Shown here: piece after piece, positions 1 through 7,879 of the stretch
Layout of the letters: each line of letters opens with the position of its first letter
Numbering within the stretch: position 1 is the stretch's first letter
Assembly: GCF_026008495.1 (NCBI RefSeq)
Contig: NZ_BQUN01000050.1
Location: forward strand, 49,835 to 85,329
Length of the DNA stretch: 35,495 nucleotides
Source: Streptomyces sp. A012304
GTDB lineage: Bacteria > Actinomycetota > Actinomycetes > Streptomycetales > Streptomycetaceae
Direction: 5' to 3'
Program-made: the position numbers and the translations under genes
Notes under the pieces: model-generated
Told to the model about the DNA's origin: nothing
The model's database searches: none
What the model saw: only the letters and a program-made list of their open reading frames with translations

Positions 1-1664
1 TTGAGCGGGAAGGCGATCGTCTCGCGGATGTTGGGCTCGTCGGCCAGCAGCATGACGATGCGGTCGACGCCCGGCGCGATGCCACCGTGCGGCGGGGCGC
101 CGAAGCGGAACGCGCGGAGCATGCCGGCGAACTTCTCCTCGACGGTCTCCCGGTCGTAGCCCGCGATCTCGAAGGCCTTGAGCATGATCTCCGGCTCGTG
201 GTTCCGGATCGCACCGGAGGACAGCTCGACGCCGTTGCAGACGATGTCGTACTGCCAGCCCAGGATGTCCAGCGGGTCCTGGGTCTCCAGCGCCTCCAGA
301 CCACCCTGCGGCATCGAGAAGGGGTTGTGGGAGAAGTCGATCTTCCCGGTCTCCTCGTCCTTCTCGTACATCGGGAAGTCGACGATCCAGCAGAAGCGGA
401 AGACGTTCTCCTCGAAGTGCCCGGCGCGCTTGGCGGCCTCCACCCGCACCCCGCCCATGATCTTCGAGACCTCGTCGAACTCGCCCGCGCCGAAGAAGAC
501 CGCGTGCCCGGCGGTCAGCGACAGCCGCTTGGTCAGCTCGGCGACGTTCTCCTCGGTCAGGAACTTCGCGATCGGGCCGGACAGCGAACCGTCCTCCGCG
601 ACGCGCACCCACGCCAGGCCCTTCGCGCCCTGCGCGATCGCGTACTCACCGAGCTGGTCGAAGAACTTGCGCGGCTGGTCCTGGACCGCCGGCACCGGCA
701 GCGCACGCACGTGCTTGCCGGCGAACGCCTTGAACTCCGAGCCCTGGAAGATGTCGGTGATGTCCACCAGCTCCAGCTGGGCGCGCAGGTCCGGCTTGTC
801 GGAGCCGTACTTCAGCATCGCCTCACGGAACGGGATCCGCGGGAAGGGAGAGGTGACGTGACGGCCGTTGCCGAACTCCTCGAACAGCTCGGTCATCAGC
901 TTCTCGACCGGCTGGAAGACGTCCTCCTGCTCGACGAAGCTCATCTCGATGTCGAGCTGGTAGAACTCGCCCGGCGAGCGGTCCGCGCGCGCGTCCTCGT
1001 CACGGAAGCAGGGCGCGATCTGGAAGTAGCGGTCGAAGCCCGAGATCATCAGCAGCTGCTTGAACTGCTGGGGGGCCTGCGGCAGCGCGTAGAACCTGCC
1101 CGGGTGCAGACGGGACGGCACCACGAAGTCACGCGCGCCCTCCGGGGACGTCGCGGACAGGATCGGGGTCGCCATCTCGTTGAAGCCGAGCGCCACCATC
1201 TTGCTGCGGATCGCGGAGATGACCGACGTACGCAGCATGATGTTGCGGTGCATGCGCTCGCGGCGCAGGTCCAGGAAGCGGTACTCCAGGCGCCGCTCCT
1301 CGTTGACCCCGTCCTCGGTGTTGATGGTGAAGGGGAGCGGCTGGGCCGCGCCGAGCAGCTCGACCTCGCCGACCTCGACCTCGACCTCGCCGGTGGGCAG
1401 CTCCGGGTTCACGTTCTCGGCGCCACGGGAGACGACCTTGCCGTCCACACGGACGGTCGACTCCTTGGTCAGCTTGTCGAGGGCCTCGTACGCGGGCGTG
1501 CCCGGGCGGGGGACCAGCTGGGTGATGCCGTAGTGGTCGCGCAGATCGATGAAGAGGATGCCGCCCAGGTCGCGCCGATTGTGCAGCCAGCCACTCAGCC
1601 GGACGTCGGTGCCGACGTCAGAGGCGCGGAGCTCGCCGCAGGTGTGGGACCTGTACCGATGCAT
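1..1664 (-). CDS. aspS: Aspartate-tRNA ligase (AspRS), C-terminus cut by window edge
   Basis: This gene charges tRNA-Asp with aspartate in the cytoplasm. Reading down from the ATG at 1664-1662 gives [18 protein letters not shown], the usual N-terminus of actinobacterial AspRS. About 554 codons are present, so only some 30 C-terminal residues are missing. The N-terminal OB-fold anticodon-binding domain contains [19 protein letters not shown]. Class II motif 2 appears as [19 protein letters not shown], and motif 3 as [13 protein letters not shown] near 50-100. The bacterial insertion (GAD) domain lies between them. The frame is uninterrupted. A second ATG at 1674 is out of frame with this protein. 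The long open frame on the opposite strand (87-2219) is a GC-bias shadow. The gene is transcribed away from the SpoIIE-type gene at 1874, and a parS site lies in the shared upstream region. Confidence 0.97.
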   Translation of the reverse strand, partial: MHRYRSHTCGELRASDVGTDVRLSGWLHNRRDLGGILFIDLRDHYGITQLVPRPGTPAYEALDKLTKESTVRVDGKVVSRGAENVNPELPTGEVEVEVGEVELLGAAQPLPFTINTEDGVNEERRLEYRFLDLRRERMHRNIMLRTSVISAIRSKMVALGFNEMATPILSATSPEGARDFVVPSRLHPGRFYALPQAPQQFKQLLMISGFDRYFQIAPCFRDEDARADRSPGEFYQLDIEMSFVEQEDVFQPVEKLMTELFEEFGNGRHVTSPFPRIPFREAMLKYGSDKPDLRAQLELVDITDIFQGSEFKAFAGKHVRALPVPAVQDQPRKFFDQLGEYAIAQGAKGLAWVRVAEDGSLSGPIAKFLTEENVAELTKRLSLTAGHAVFFGAGEFDEVSKIMGGVRVEAAKRAGHFEENVFRFCWIVDFPMYEKDEETGKIDFSHNPFSMPQGGLEALETQDPLDILGWQYDIVCNGVELSSGAIRNHEPEIMLKAFEIAGYDRETVEEKFAGMLRAFRFGAPPHGGIAPGVDRIVMLLADEPNIRETIAFPL

Positions 1665-1741
1665 CGTCGTTCATCCAGCCTTCGCGGATCGGGGGCGCTG
1701 TCAGAGTCACGCGGTGTGCGTTCCGTGTGGTCACGTTTCTT

Positions 1742-1755
1742 GTTTCACGTGAAAC
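1742..1755. other. parS: parS site (ParB binding, chromosome segregation)
   Basis: The sequence GTTTCACGTGAAAC is a perfect 14-bp palindrome, and the symmetry extends one base each side (TGTTTCACGTGAAACA, 1741-1756). It is identical to the Streptomyces parS consensus bound by ParB, many copies of which cluster around oriC. It lies in the non-coding interval between the divergent aspS and SpoIIE-type genes, 78 bp upstream of the aspS ATG. I saw no second perfect copy in the window; 29390-29402 holds only a half-site-like GTGAAAC. Presence is read directly; function is inferred from identity to the consensus. Confidence 0.93.
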
Positions 1756-1873
1756 ACGAAACACCCCCCAGCGTACCGGGCACCCCGGGACCGACTCCCC
1801 CCATTACCCGTCCGGCCATGACCCGTCCGGCGATCAGTGGCACACTTCAACCATCTCTTCTTAAAGTGGGGCA

Positions 1874-4069
1874 ATGCGCACTGGCGAGCCCCTGCCCGCC
1901 GTGGAGGAGGTGCTCGCCTCCCTCGCGACCGGCCTGTGGCACTGGGACACCGCCACCGGGCTGGTCACGGTCGACGCCGAGGCAGCTCGGCTGCTCGGGT
2001 TGCCCGCCGAGGCGAGCGTCCTCACCGAGGCCCAGACCCGCTCCCGGCTCCACCCCGTCGACTGGAACGAGATCACCGGCGTCATCCGCCTCGCTGTCGC
2101 CGAGGGCACCCTCGCCGAGGTCCGCGTCCGGATCATGGACGACCGGGGGCGGGTGGTGCGCGTCGTCCGCAGCCGCTCCAAGCCGTCCTTCGACCCGGCG
2201 AGGAAGGCCTACGAGCTGATCGGCACCCTCCAGGAGGTCACCGAGCCCAGACCCGGCACCCCCGCCGGACGCACCGCCGTCACCGGCGACTGGCGGCGCT
2301 CCCGGGAGGCGTTCCTGCTGGACGCGGGCCGCGCGCTGGCGGAGGCACGCTCCACGGAGGAGGTGCTGCGGGTCGCGGCGGGCCTGTCGATGCCGGGCTT
2401 CTCACCGGCCGGCCTGGCCGTCTTCGGCGTCGAGGGCGACCGGCTGACGATCATCGGCCACCACGGGCAGCGGCCCGGCGACGAGGCCCCCTTCATCCAG
2501 ATGCCGATCCAGACGGACTACCCGGCGGCGGAGGTCGTCCGCACCGGCCGTGCCGTCTATCTCTCCTCCCCCGAGCAGTACAAGGCGCGCTATCCGCTCA
2601 CCTGGCCGCTGGCCGAGCGCTTCGGGCGCCATTCCTGGGCGTTCCTGCCGCTGACGGTGGCCGGCCGCACCATGGGCGCCTGGATGGCCGCCTTCGCCTA
2701 CCCGGTGGCCTTCACCCCCGACGAGCGGTCCGTGCTCACCACCGTGGCCCGGATGCTCGCCCAGGCCCTGACCCGGGCCGGCGCCGCCGAGACCCAGCGC
2801 GAGCTGACCGACGGCCTGCAACGCTCGATGCTGCCCACCCTCGGCCCCGCGATCCCCGGCATGGCCCTCGCCGCCCGCTACATCCCCACCGGCGGCGGCC
2901 TCCAGGTCGGCGGCGACTGGTACGACATGATCCCGCTGCCCGGCGACGGCGGACGGTTCGCGCTGGTCATCGGGGACGTGCAGGGACACGACGTGCGGGC
3001 GGCCGGCCTGATGGGCCAGTTGCGGATAGCGCTGCGCGCGTACGCCGCCGAGGGCCACCGCCCCGACGCGGTCCTCTCCCGCGCCTCCCGCTTCTTCTAC
3101 GGCCTCACCCACACCGACGACCCGGACAGCGCCGCCGATCTGCGCTTCGCGACCTGTCTCTACCTCGAGGTCGACCCCGTCACCGGGGTGCTGGAGGCCG
3201 CCCGGGCCGGTCATCTCGACCCGGCGATCCGCCTGGCCGACGGCACGGTCCTGGTCCGATCGACGGCCGGCGGACTGCCCCTGGGCATCGACCCGGACGC
3301 CGACTACCCCACCACCCGTCTCGCCCTGGAACCCGGCGAGGCGCTGATGCTGTGCACCGACGGCCTGCTGGAGACGGGCGGGCACGACCTCGACACCGGC
3401 TGGCGGCGGGTCCGCAAGATCCTGGAGGCCCACGAGGGCGGTCTGGAGGAGCTGGCGGACGCGCTGGTCCAGGGTGTGCACGGGCCGTCGTCGCACCACA
3501 CCACCGGGCCGCTGGCCGACCGGCGTGAGGACGACATCGCCCTCCTCCTGCTGTGCCGGCAGGGCGCGGGCTGCGGCCTGGACACACCGGTCCCCGAGCG
3601 GCCGAACGTGCGGCGGACCATGCTGACCGTCGCGCAGGCCGAGCCCGAGCGGATCGCCGTGGCCCGCCGGCACCTGCGTGAGCTGCTGCACGACTGGGCC
3701 GACGCCGAACAGATCGACTCGGCGGTGCTGCTGGTCTCCGAGATGCTGACGAACGTCCTCGTGCACACCGACGCCGACGCGCTGCTGGTCGCCGAGGTGA
3801 CGGGCGCGGCCGGCGAGCGCCGGATGCGGATCGAGGTCACCGACACCAGCGACGACCTGCCGCACAAGCGCCGGCCCGGCGAACTGGCCTCCTCGGGCCG
3901 TGGCCTGGTCCTCATCGAACTCCTCGCGCACGCGTGGGGGGTGGCGCCACGCGGCGAGGGCAAGAGCATCTGGTTCGAGCTCTACGAGCCGGGCGAGCCC
4001 GGCGGGCCGGGGGAGTCCGGTGAGCCGGGGGAGGCCGGGGAGTCCGGTGAGCCGGGGGAGGCGGCGTAG
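1874..4069 (+). CDS. PAS-GAF-SpoIIE (PPM) phosphatase with C-terminal HATPase anti-sigma-like domain
   Basis: This is a 731-residue multidomain regulator of the Streptomyces partner-switching type. An N-terminal PAS-like segment (about 15-120) is followed by GAF (about 145-300). The PPM/SpoIIE Ser phosphatase (about 310-560) has metal-binding Asp in GGDWYD (Asp348), GDVQGHD (Asp368), CTDG (Asp495) and REDD (553-554). A GHKL/RsbW-like ATPase domain (about 580-705) has the N-box SEMLTNVLVH (Glu623, Asn627) and the G-box SSGRGL. Such proteins usually dephosphorylate, and in the fused form may also phosphorylate, anti-anti-sigma factors; the substrate is not evident here. No transmembrane segment is visible. 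The last 25 residues are a Gly/Pro/Glu repeat that overlaps the convergent permease gene. The ATG at 1874 has only a weak GGGG upstream, so the start is probable rather than proven. Confidence 0.9.
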   Translation: MRTGEPLPAVEEVLASLATGLWHWDTATGLVTVDAEAARLLGLPAEASVLTEAQTRSRLHPVDWNEITGVIRLAVAEGTLAEVRVRIMDDRGRVVRVVRSRSKPSFDPARKAYELIGTLQEVTEPRPGTPAGRTAVTGDWRRSREAFLLDAGRALAEARSTEEVLRVAAGLSMPGFSPAGLAVFGVEGDRLTIIGHHGQRPGDEAPFIQMPIQTDYPAAEVVRTGRAVYLSSPEQYKARYPLTWPLAERFGRHSWAFLPLTVAGRTMGAWMAAFAYPVAFTPDERSVLTTVARMLAQALTRAGAAETQRELTDGLQRSMLPTLGPAIPGMALAARYIPTGGGLQVGGDWYDMIPLPGDGGRFALVIGDVQGHDVRAAGLMGQLRIALRAYAAEGHRPDAVLSRASRFFYGLTHTDDPDSAADLRFATCLYLEVDPVTGVLEAARAGHLDPAIRLADGTVLVRSTAGGLPLGIDPDADYPTTRLALEPGEALMLCTDGLLETGGHDLDTGWRRVRKILEAHEGGLEELADALVQGVHGPSSHHTTGPLADRREDDIALLLLCRQGAGCGLDTPVPERPNVRRTMLTVAQAEPERIAVARRHLRELLHDWADAEQIDSAVLLVSEMLTNVLVHTDADALLVAEVTGAAGERRMRIEVTDTSDDLPHKRRPGELASSGRGLVLIELLAHAWGVAPRGEGKSIWFELYEPGEPGGPGESGEPGEAGESGEPGEAA

Positions 4070-5157
4070 CGCTCCCGCAGCTCGTACGCCACCCCGAACG
4101 CCGCCGCCGTCAGCGGGACGGCGAGCAGCATGCCGAGGATCCCGGCGACGGACGCCCCGGCGGTGATGGTGAGCATCACCGCCGCCGGATGCATCTGCAC
4201 GGTCCGGCTCTGGATCATCGGCTGGAGCACATGCCCCTCCAGCACCTGCACGGCGAGCACCACGCCGAGCGCCCATAGCGCGATGACGAACCCCCGGTCG
4301 GCGAGCGCCACCAGCACGGCCACCGCCCCGGAGATGAACGCCCCCAGGTAGGGGATGTAGGCGCCGACGAAGACGAGCGCGCCCAGCCCGGCGGCGCCCG
4401 GGACGTCCAGGACGAGGAGTCCGACGGTGATGCAGACGGCGTCGATGAACGCGATGACCGTCGTGCCGCGCATGAAGCCCTCGACGCTCTGGAAGGCCCG
4501 CCGGGCCATGGCCTCCACGGTGTCCGCGCTGTCGTGCGGGGCGAGCGTGCGCAGGGTGGCCACGACCCGGTGGGAGTCGCGCAGGAAGAAGAAGACCAGC
4601 AGCAGCGCGAGGACGGCCATCGCGATGGTCTCGCCGACGACACTGACCCCGCTGATCACCCCGGAGGCCGCCGTGCCGCCGAACTTCGACAGCAACTCCC
4701 GGGCGTTGGAGGCGAGGTCGTCCAGCGAGGTGCCCGCCGCCCCGAAGTGCCGGGCGAGGTCCTGCGCCGCGTCCCTGAGCGAGGCGACGATCTGGTCGCC
4801 GGTGTCGATCAGCGCGGCCACGACGATGTACACCGCCCCGCCGACCACGGCCACCACGGCCACACAGGTCACGCCGGCGGCCATCGACCTGGGCACCCGG
4901 GCCTTCACCAGCCGCCGGTGGAACGGCCCGAGCAGGGCGGTCCCCAGCAGCGCGAGCAGCACCGGCACCACCGCCGTACGCAGCTCCGCGCACAGCCGGA
5001 TCCCGACGTACACCACGCCCGACACCAGCAGGATCACCGCGCACCAGGCGGCGAGACGGCGGACGGGGGCGGGCAGCGACGATGGCACGCGTCCAGCGGA
5101 CCACGCACCGCGCGAGGTGTCCTGCGCGGGCGGACCGACCGGGTGACGGGTCGTCAC
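3982..5157 (-). CDS. AI-2E family membrane permease
   Basis: The 391-residue protein has the layout of the AI-2E (YhhQ/TqsA/PerM-like) transporter family. After a short cytoplasmic head come two close transmembrane helices (about 35-75), then a third near 95-120. A soluble helical stretch follows (about 120-180, with DQIVASLRDAAQDLARHFG), and then a block of four to five helices (about 185-360) that includes the family-like LGALVFVGAYIPYLGAFISG. The substrate is unknown; members export autoinducer-2 or act as Na+/H+ antiporters. The start is GTG at 5157. The C-terminal tail is a Ser/Pro/Gly/Asp repeat encoded on the strand opposite the end of the SpoIIE-type gene; the two genes overlap by 88 bp tail to tail. 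The next minus-strand gene upstream, the pirin, ends 94 bp away. Confidence 0.88.
   Translation of the reverse strand: MTTRHPVGPPAQDTSRGAWSAGRVPSSLPAPVRRLAAWCAVILLVSGVVYVGIRLCAELRTAVVPVLLALLGTALLGPFHRRLVKARVPRSMAAGVTCVAVVAVVGGAVYIVVAALIDTGDQIVASLRDAAQDLARHFGAAGTSLDDLASNARELLSKFGGTAASGVISGVSVVGETIAMAVLALLLVFFFLRDSHRVVATLRTLAPHDSADTVEAMARRAFQSVEGFMRGTTVIAFIDAVCITVGLLVLDVPGAAGLGALVFVGAYIPYLGAFISGAVAVLVALADRGFVIALWALGVVLAVQVLEGHVLQPMIQSRTVQMHPAAVMLTITAGASVAGILGMLLAVPLTAAAFGVAYELRERYAASPGSPDSPASPGSPDSPGPPGSPGS
3988..4066. repeat. GC-rich short tandem repeat read as protein on both strands
   Basis: About 80 bp are built from degenerate 9-bp and 6-bp units of the type gagccggg(g/c)ga and gagtccggt. 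On the plus strand they encode a run of EPGEPG/ESGEPGEA at the end of the SpoIIE-type protein. On the minus strand they encode SPGSPDSPASPGS at the end of the permease. The unit length is a multiple of three, so copy-number change would keep both frames open. Confidence 0.85.
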
Positions 5158-5251
5158 CCGAGCCGGCCGGCTCAGTCGTACGCCCTCGACACAGCGTCGT
5201 CGCGCCGTCGTCCACCTGCGTGGACCAGTACGGCAGGGGGCCCGGTGAGGC

Positions 5252-6223
5252 CTACAGTCCGCCCTCGGACATCCCGTGCACGGCCGGGATCGTGCCGAGG
5301 CGGCCCTTCTGGAAGTCCTCGAACGCCTGCTGGAGTTCCTCGCGGGTGTTCATGACGAACGGGCCGTAGTGGGCCATGGGCTCACGGATGGGCTGTCCGC
5401 CGAGGAGGACGACCTCCAGGTCCGGGGTGTGCGAGTCCTGCTTCGCGTCCGCGCGGACGGTCAGCGAACCGCCGGCACCGAAGACGGCCGTCTGGCCCAG
5501 GTGGATCGGACGGCGCTCCACGCCCACGGAGCCCTTGCCCGCCAGCACGTACGCGAGGCCGTTGAAGTCCTCCCGCCACGGCAGGGTCAGCTCCGCGCCC
5601 GGCGCGAGGGTCGCGTGGACCATCGTGATCGGGGTGTGGGTGATGCCGGGACCGGCGTGGCCGTCCAACTCGCCGGCGATGACGCGGAGCAGCGCGCCGC
5701 CGTCGGGCGTGGTCAGCAACTGGACGCTGCCACCACGGATGTCCTGGTAGCGCGGGGGCATCATCTTGTCCTTGGCCGGGAGGTTCACCCACAGCTGGAG
5801 GCCGTGGAAGAGACCGCCGGACATCACCAGGTGCTCCGGCGGCGCCTCGATGTGCAGCAGGCCCGCGCCGGCCGTCATCCACTGGGTGTCGCCGTTGGTG
5901 ATGGTGCCGCCACCGCCCTGGCTGTCCTGGTGGTCGAAGATCCCGTCGATGATGTACGTGACGGTCTCGAAGCCTCGGTGCGGGTGCCAGGGGGTGCCCT
6001 TCGGCTCGCCCGGCGCGTACTCCACCTCGCCCATCTGATCCATCATGATGAACGGGTCGAGGTGGCGGTAGTTGATCCCCGCGAACGCCCGGCGCACCGG
6101 GAAGCCCTCCCCCTCGAAACCGCTGGGCGCGGTCGTGACGGCGAGCACGGGACGTGCCACGGCGTCGGCCGGTGCCGCCACGCGGGGCAGCGTCAACGGG
6201 TTCTCGACGGTCACTGCAGGCAT
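5252..6223 (-). CDS. Pirin family protein
   Basis: The 323-residue cupin protein belongs to the pirin family, iron-binding proteins that act as redox-sensitive modulators or quercetin 2,3-dioxygenases. The N-terminal cupin has the metal motif HPHRGFETVTY (His80, His82) and MTAGAGLLHIE (His124, Glu126), so all four ligands are present. The C-terminal cupin runs from about 185 to 290. The ATG at 6223 was chosen because AAGGAGGGG lies 6 bases upstream. The frame stays open 11 codons further up, but that extension is not pirin-like. From memory, work on a Streptomyces pirin linked it to an acyl-CoA dehydrogenase and beta-oxidation. A large acyl-CoA dehydrogenase gene lies about 1.7 kb away here, which is suggestive only. 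Confidence 0.95.
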   Translation of the reverse strand: MPAVTVENPLTLPRVAAPADAVARPVLAVTTAPSGFEGEGFPVRRAFAGINYRHLDPFIMMDQMGEVEYAPGEPKGTPWHPHRGFETVTYIIDGIFDHQDSQGGGGTITNGDTQWMTAGAGLLHIEAPPEHLVMSGGLFHGLQLWVNLPAKDKMMPPRYQDIRGGSVQLLTTPDGGALLRVIAGELDGHAGPGITHTPITMVHATLAPGAELTLPWREDFNGLAYVLAGKGSVGVERRPIHLGQTAVFGAGGSLTVRADAKQDSHTPDLEVVLLGGQPIREPMAHYGPFVMNTREELQQAFEDFQKGRLGTIPAVHGMSEGGL

Positions 6224-6244
6224 CTCGGTCCCCTCCTTGGGCGA

Positions 6245-6270
6245 TGTGCGAGCCACTTTAGTTGAGCGTT
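6245..6270. promoter_or_regulatory. Possible operator upstream of the pirin gene
   Basis: About 25-45 bp upstream of the pirin ATG is AGTTGAGCGTTGAACT, an imperfect inverted repeat (AGTTGA / TGAACT arms, one mismatch, 4-bp spacer). It is less GC-rich than its surroundings. Its position fits a repressor site for a MarR- or HxlR-type regulator. The regulator is not identified, and this is inference from symmetry and position. Confidence 0.35.
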
Positions 6271-6299
6271 GAACTTTCTGCCACCCCAGAACGACGAAA

Positions 6300-6323
6300 G
6301 CCCGGAGGGCATTCCCTCCGGGC
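6300..6323 (-). terminator. Hairpin terminator downstream of the SseB-domain gene
   Basis: A perfect 10-bp stem (6300-6309 with 6314-6323, loop CATT) lies 23 bp beyond the stop of the gene at 6346. Read on the minus strand, the stem is followed by CTTTCGTCGTT, a short T-containing tract. This fits an intrinsic terminator separating the SseB-domain gene from the pirin gene. Confidence 0.75.
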
Positions 6324-6345
6324 CAGGGCCGCTCGAACGGGCCGG

Positions 6346-6813
6346 TCAGCCGTACATCCGGCGCATCGCGAAGTCGACCATCTGCTCGACGGCCTTCGCG
6401 TCGAAGACCATCCGGTGCTCGCCCTCCATGTCGAGGACGAAGCCGTAGCCGGTGGGCAGCAGATCGAGCACCTCGGCGCCGGTGATCACGAAGTACTTGG
6501 ACTCCTTGCCCGCGTACCGGCGCAGCTCCTTGAGCGTGGAGAACATGGGGATCACCGGCTGCTGCGTGTTGTGCAGCGCGAGGAAGCCGGGGTTGTCACC
6601 GCGCGGGCAGTAGACCTTCGAGGTGGCGAAGACCTGCTGGAAGTCCTCGGCGGCCATCTGTCCGGTGGTGAAGGCCCGCACCGCGTCCGCGAGCGAGGGC
6701 GGGGACGGCTCGGGATAGAGGGGCGGCTGCTGGCCGTATCCGCCGACACCGCCGGGCTGCTGCGGCGGGGCGTACTGCTGCTGGGCGCCCACGTTCTGGT
6801 CGTAGCCGTACAT
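6346..6813 (-). CDS. SseB-domain protein
   Basis: The 155-residue protein has a low-complexity N-terminus rich in Gln, Pro, Tyr and Gly (about 1-40) and a compact domain (about 42-150) like the SseB N-terminal domain. This domain is common in small Streptomyces proteins of unknown role and named after a Salmonella secretion chaperone. Recognisable parts are FTTGQMAAEDFQQVFATSKVY, PMFSTLKELRRYAG and LLPTGYGFVLDME. There is no signal peptide or membrane helix. The ATG at 6813 (MYGYDQNVG) was preferred; an upstream ATG at 6846 adds 11 residues that look non-conserved. No strong ribosome binding site supports either. The gene is divergent from the alpha/beta hydrolase gene across a region with two operator-like repeats. 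I do not assign a function. Confidence 0.85.
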   Translation of the reverse strand: MYGYDQNVGAQQQYAPPQQPGGVGGYGQQPPLYPEPSPPSLADAVRAFTTGQMAAEDFQQVFATSKVYCPRGDNPGFLALHNTQQPVIPMFSTLKELRRYAGKESKYFVITGAEVLDLLPTGYGFVLDMEGEHRMVFDAKAVEQMVDFAMRRMYG

Positions 6814-6860
6814 GAGCGACAGGGTACCGAGGAAGGTGGCCGCCACGGGGGCCGGGAAGA

Positions 6861-6915
6861 TTTATGTAGCGGTCGCTAGAGAATGTCGGTACGTTTTTAT
6901 GTAACGGCTGATACA
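6861..6915. promoter_or_regulatory. Two direct operator-like repeats, 35 bp apart
   Basis: A 20-bp motif beginning TTTATGTA occurs at 6861-6880 and again, with changes, at 6896-6915. The first copy contains the perfect inverted repeat TAGCG-GT-CGCTA, and the second a weaker GTA...TAC symmetry. The sites sit between the divergent SseB-domain and alpha/beta hydrolase genes and are AT-rich against the background. The shape resembles paired TetR-family operators. No TetR gene is in the window. Confidence 0.5.
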
Positions 6916-6946
6916 GAATTCGGCACACGACTCCGGGGGTCCTCCT

Positions 6947-7741
6947 ATGTCCACTCACCTCTCCGACGCGCCGATCCCGGCCCGCACGGTCCTCGGCACC
7001 GGACCCGGACTGCTGCTGGCGCACGGCGCCGGCGGTTCCGTCGAGGCGAACTACGGCCCGGTCATGGACGCCCTGGCGGCCGGACACCGGGTCGTCGGCG
7101 TCGACTACCCGGGCACCGGCACCACCCCGCGCAGCCCGCACCCGCTCGACCTGGACACGCTGGCCGACGCACTGGTGGCGGCGGCCGACGCCGAGGGGCT
7201 GGACCGGTTCGCCGTCTCCGGCTTCTCCCTGGGCGGCCCGGTGGCGATCCGGCTCGCCGCGCGCCATCCCGACCGGGTGACGGCACTGGTGCTGACCGCG
7301 CCTTTCCCGTACCCCGACGCCGAACTCCGGCTCAACGCCCGGGTCTGGCAGACGCTGTGCGGCGCGGACGACCCCGACACCCTCGGCCGGTTCGTCCTGG
7401 CGCGCGCCCTGAGCCCGGCCGCACTGGAGGCGATGACACCCGACGAACTGGAGGCCGCGGCGAGGGAGACGGGGGCGACGGTTCCGGAGGGCACCGCCGA
7501 CCATGTGGACCTGGTGATCCGGGCCGACGTCCGCGCCGACCTGCCGAGGATCGTCGCGCCGACCCTGGTGATCTCGCCCGTGGACGACGCCCTCGTCCCG
7601 CCCCGGCTGCACCGGGCGACGGCGGCCGGGATCCCGGGGGCGCGACTGAGGGAGATGCCGGGTGGGCATCTGCCCTTCGCCGAGCACCCGGCCCACTGGG
7701 CACGGCTGCTCACCGAGGGCCTCGGTGCGGGCCTGGGATAG
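6947..7741 (+). CDS. Alpha/beta fold hydrolase
   Basis: The 264-residue cytoplasmic hydrolase has the alpha/beta fold hallmarks. The oxyanion-hole HGAGG is at residues 26-30, the nucleophile elbow SGFSLGG has Ser94, an Asp lies in SPVDDALVPP (Asp213 or 214), and the catalytic His is in GGHLPF (His241). The length is typical. The substrate cannot be read from sequence; close relatives include esterases, lactonases and haloperoxidase-like enzymes. The ATG at 6947 follows a GGGGG run about 7-11 bases upstream. The next gene, an acyl-CoA dehydrogenase, starts 138 bp downstream behind its own operator-like sequence, so the two are probably separate units. Confidence 0.92.
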   Translation: MSTHLSDAPIPARTVLGTGPGLLLAHGAGGSVEANYGPVMDALAAGHRVVGVDYPGTGTTPRSPHPLDLDTLADALVAAADAEGLDRFAVSGFSLGGPVAIRLAARHPDRVTALVLTAPFPYPDAELRLNARVWQTLCGADDPDTLGRFVLARALSPAALEAMTPDELEAAARETGATVPEGTADHVDLVIRADVRADLPRIVAPTLVISPVDDALVPPRLHRATAAGIPGARLREMPGGHLPFAEHPAHWARLLTEGLGAGLG

Positions 7742-7780
7742 ACCCTTCTCACACTTCGACGGATGGGGGTTGCGACTTAT

Positions 7781-7815
7781 TACCGACGGGTAGCATCATC
7801 GTAGCTACTTGTTGG
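7781..7815. promoter_or_regulatory. Inverted-repeat cluster upstream of the acyl-CoA dehydrogenase
   Basis: TACC-GACG-GGTA (7781-7792) is an inverted repeat, followed by CGTAGCTACTTG and TTGGTACGTGA with further GTA/TAC half-sites. The cluster lies 65-100 bp upstream of the ATG at 7880. Genes for fatty-acid degradation in actinobacteria are often controlled by TetR-family repressors at TACC/GGTA-type palindromes, so an operator is plausible. The regulator is not identified. Confidence 0.45.
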
Positions 7816-7879
7816 TACGTGAACTAGCGCGAGGATCCAGTGCCTCGCCGATCTCTCTACGGAGCCGGGAGCCGTCGCC

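Noticed and set aside
87..2219. A 710-codon open frame on the plus strand opposite aspS.
   Set aside because: It is the complement of the highly conserved AspRS and has the low-complexity Arg/Leu/Val composition of GC-bias shadow frames.
2402..5215. A 937-codon open frame on the minus strand covering the phosphatase gene.
   Set aside because: Arg/Ala/Gly-rich translation opposite a gene with clear domains; a shadow frame.
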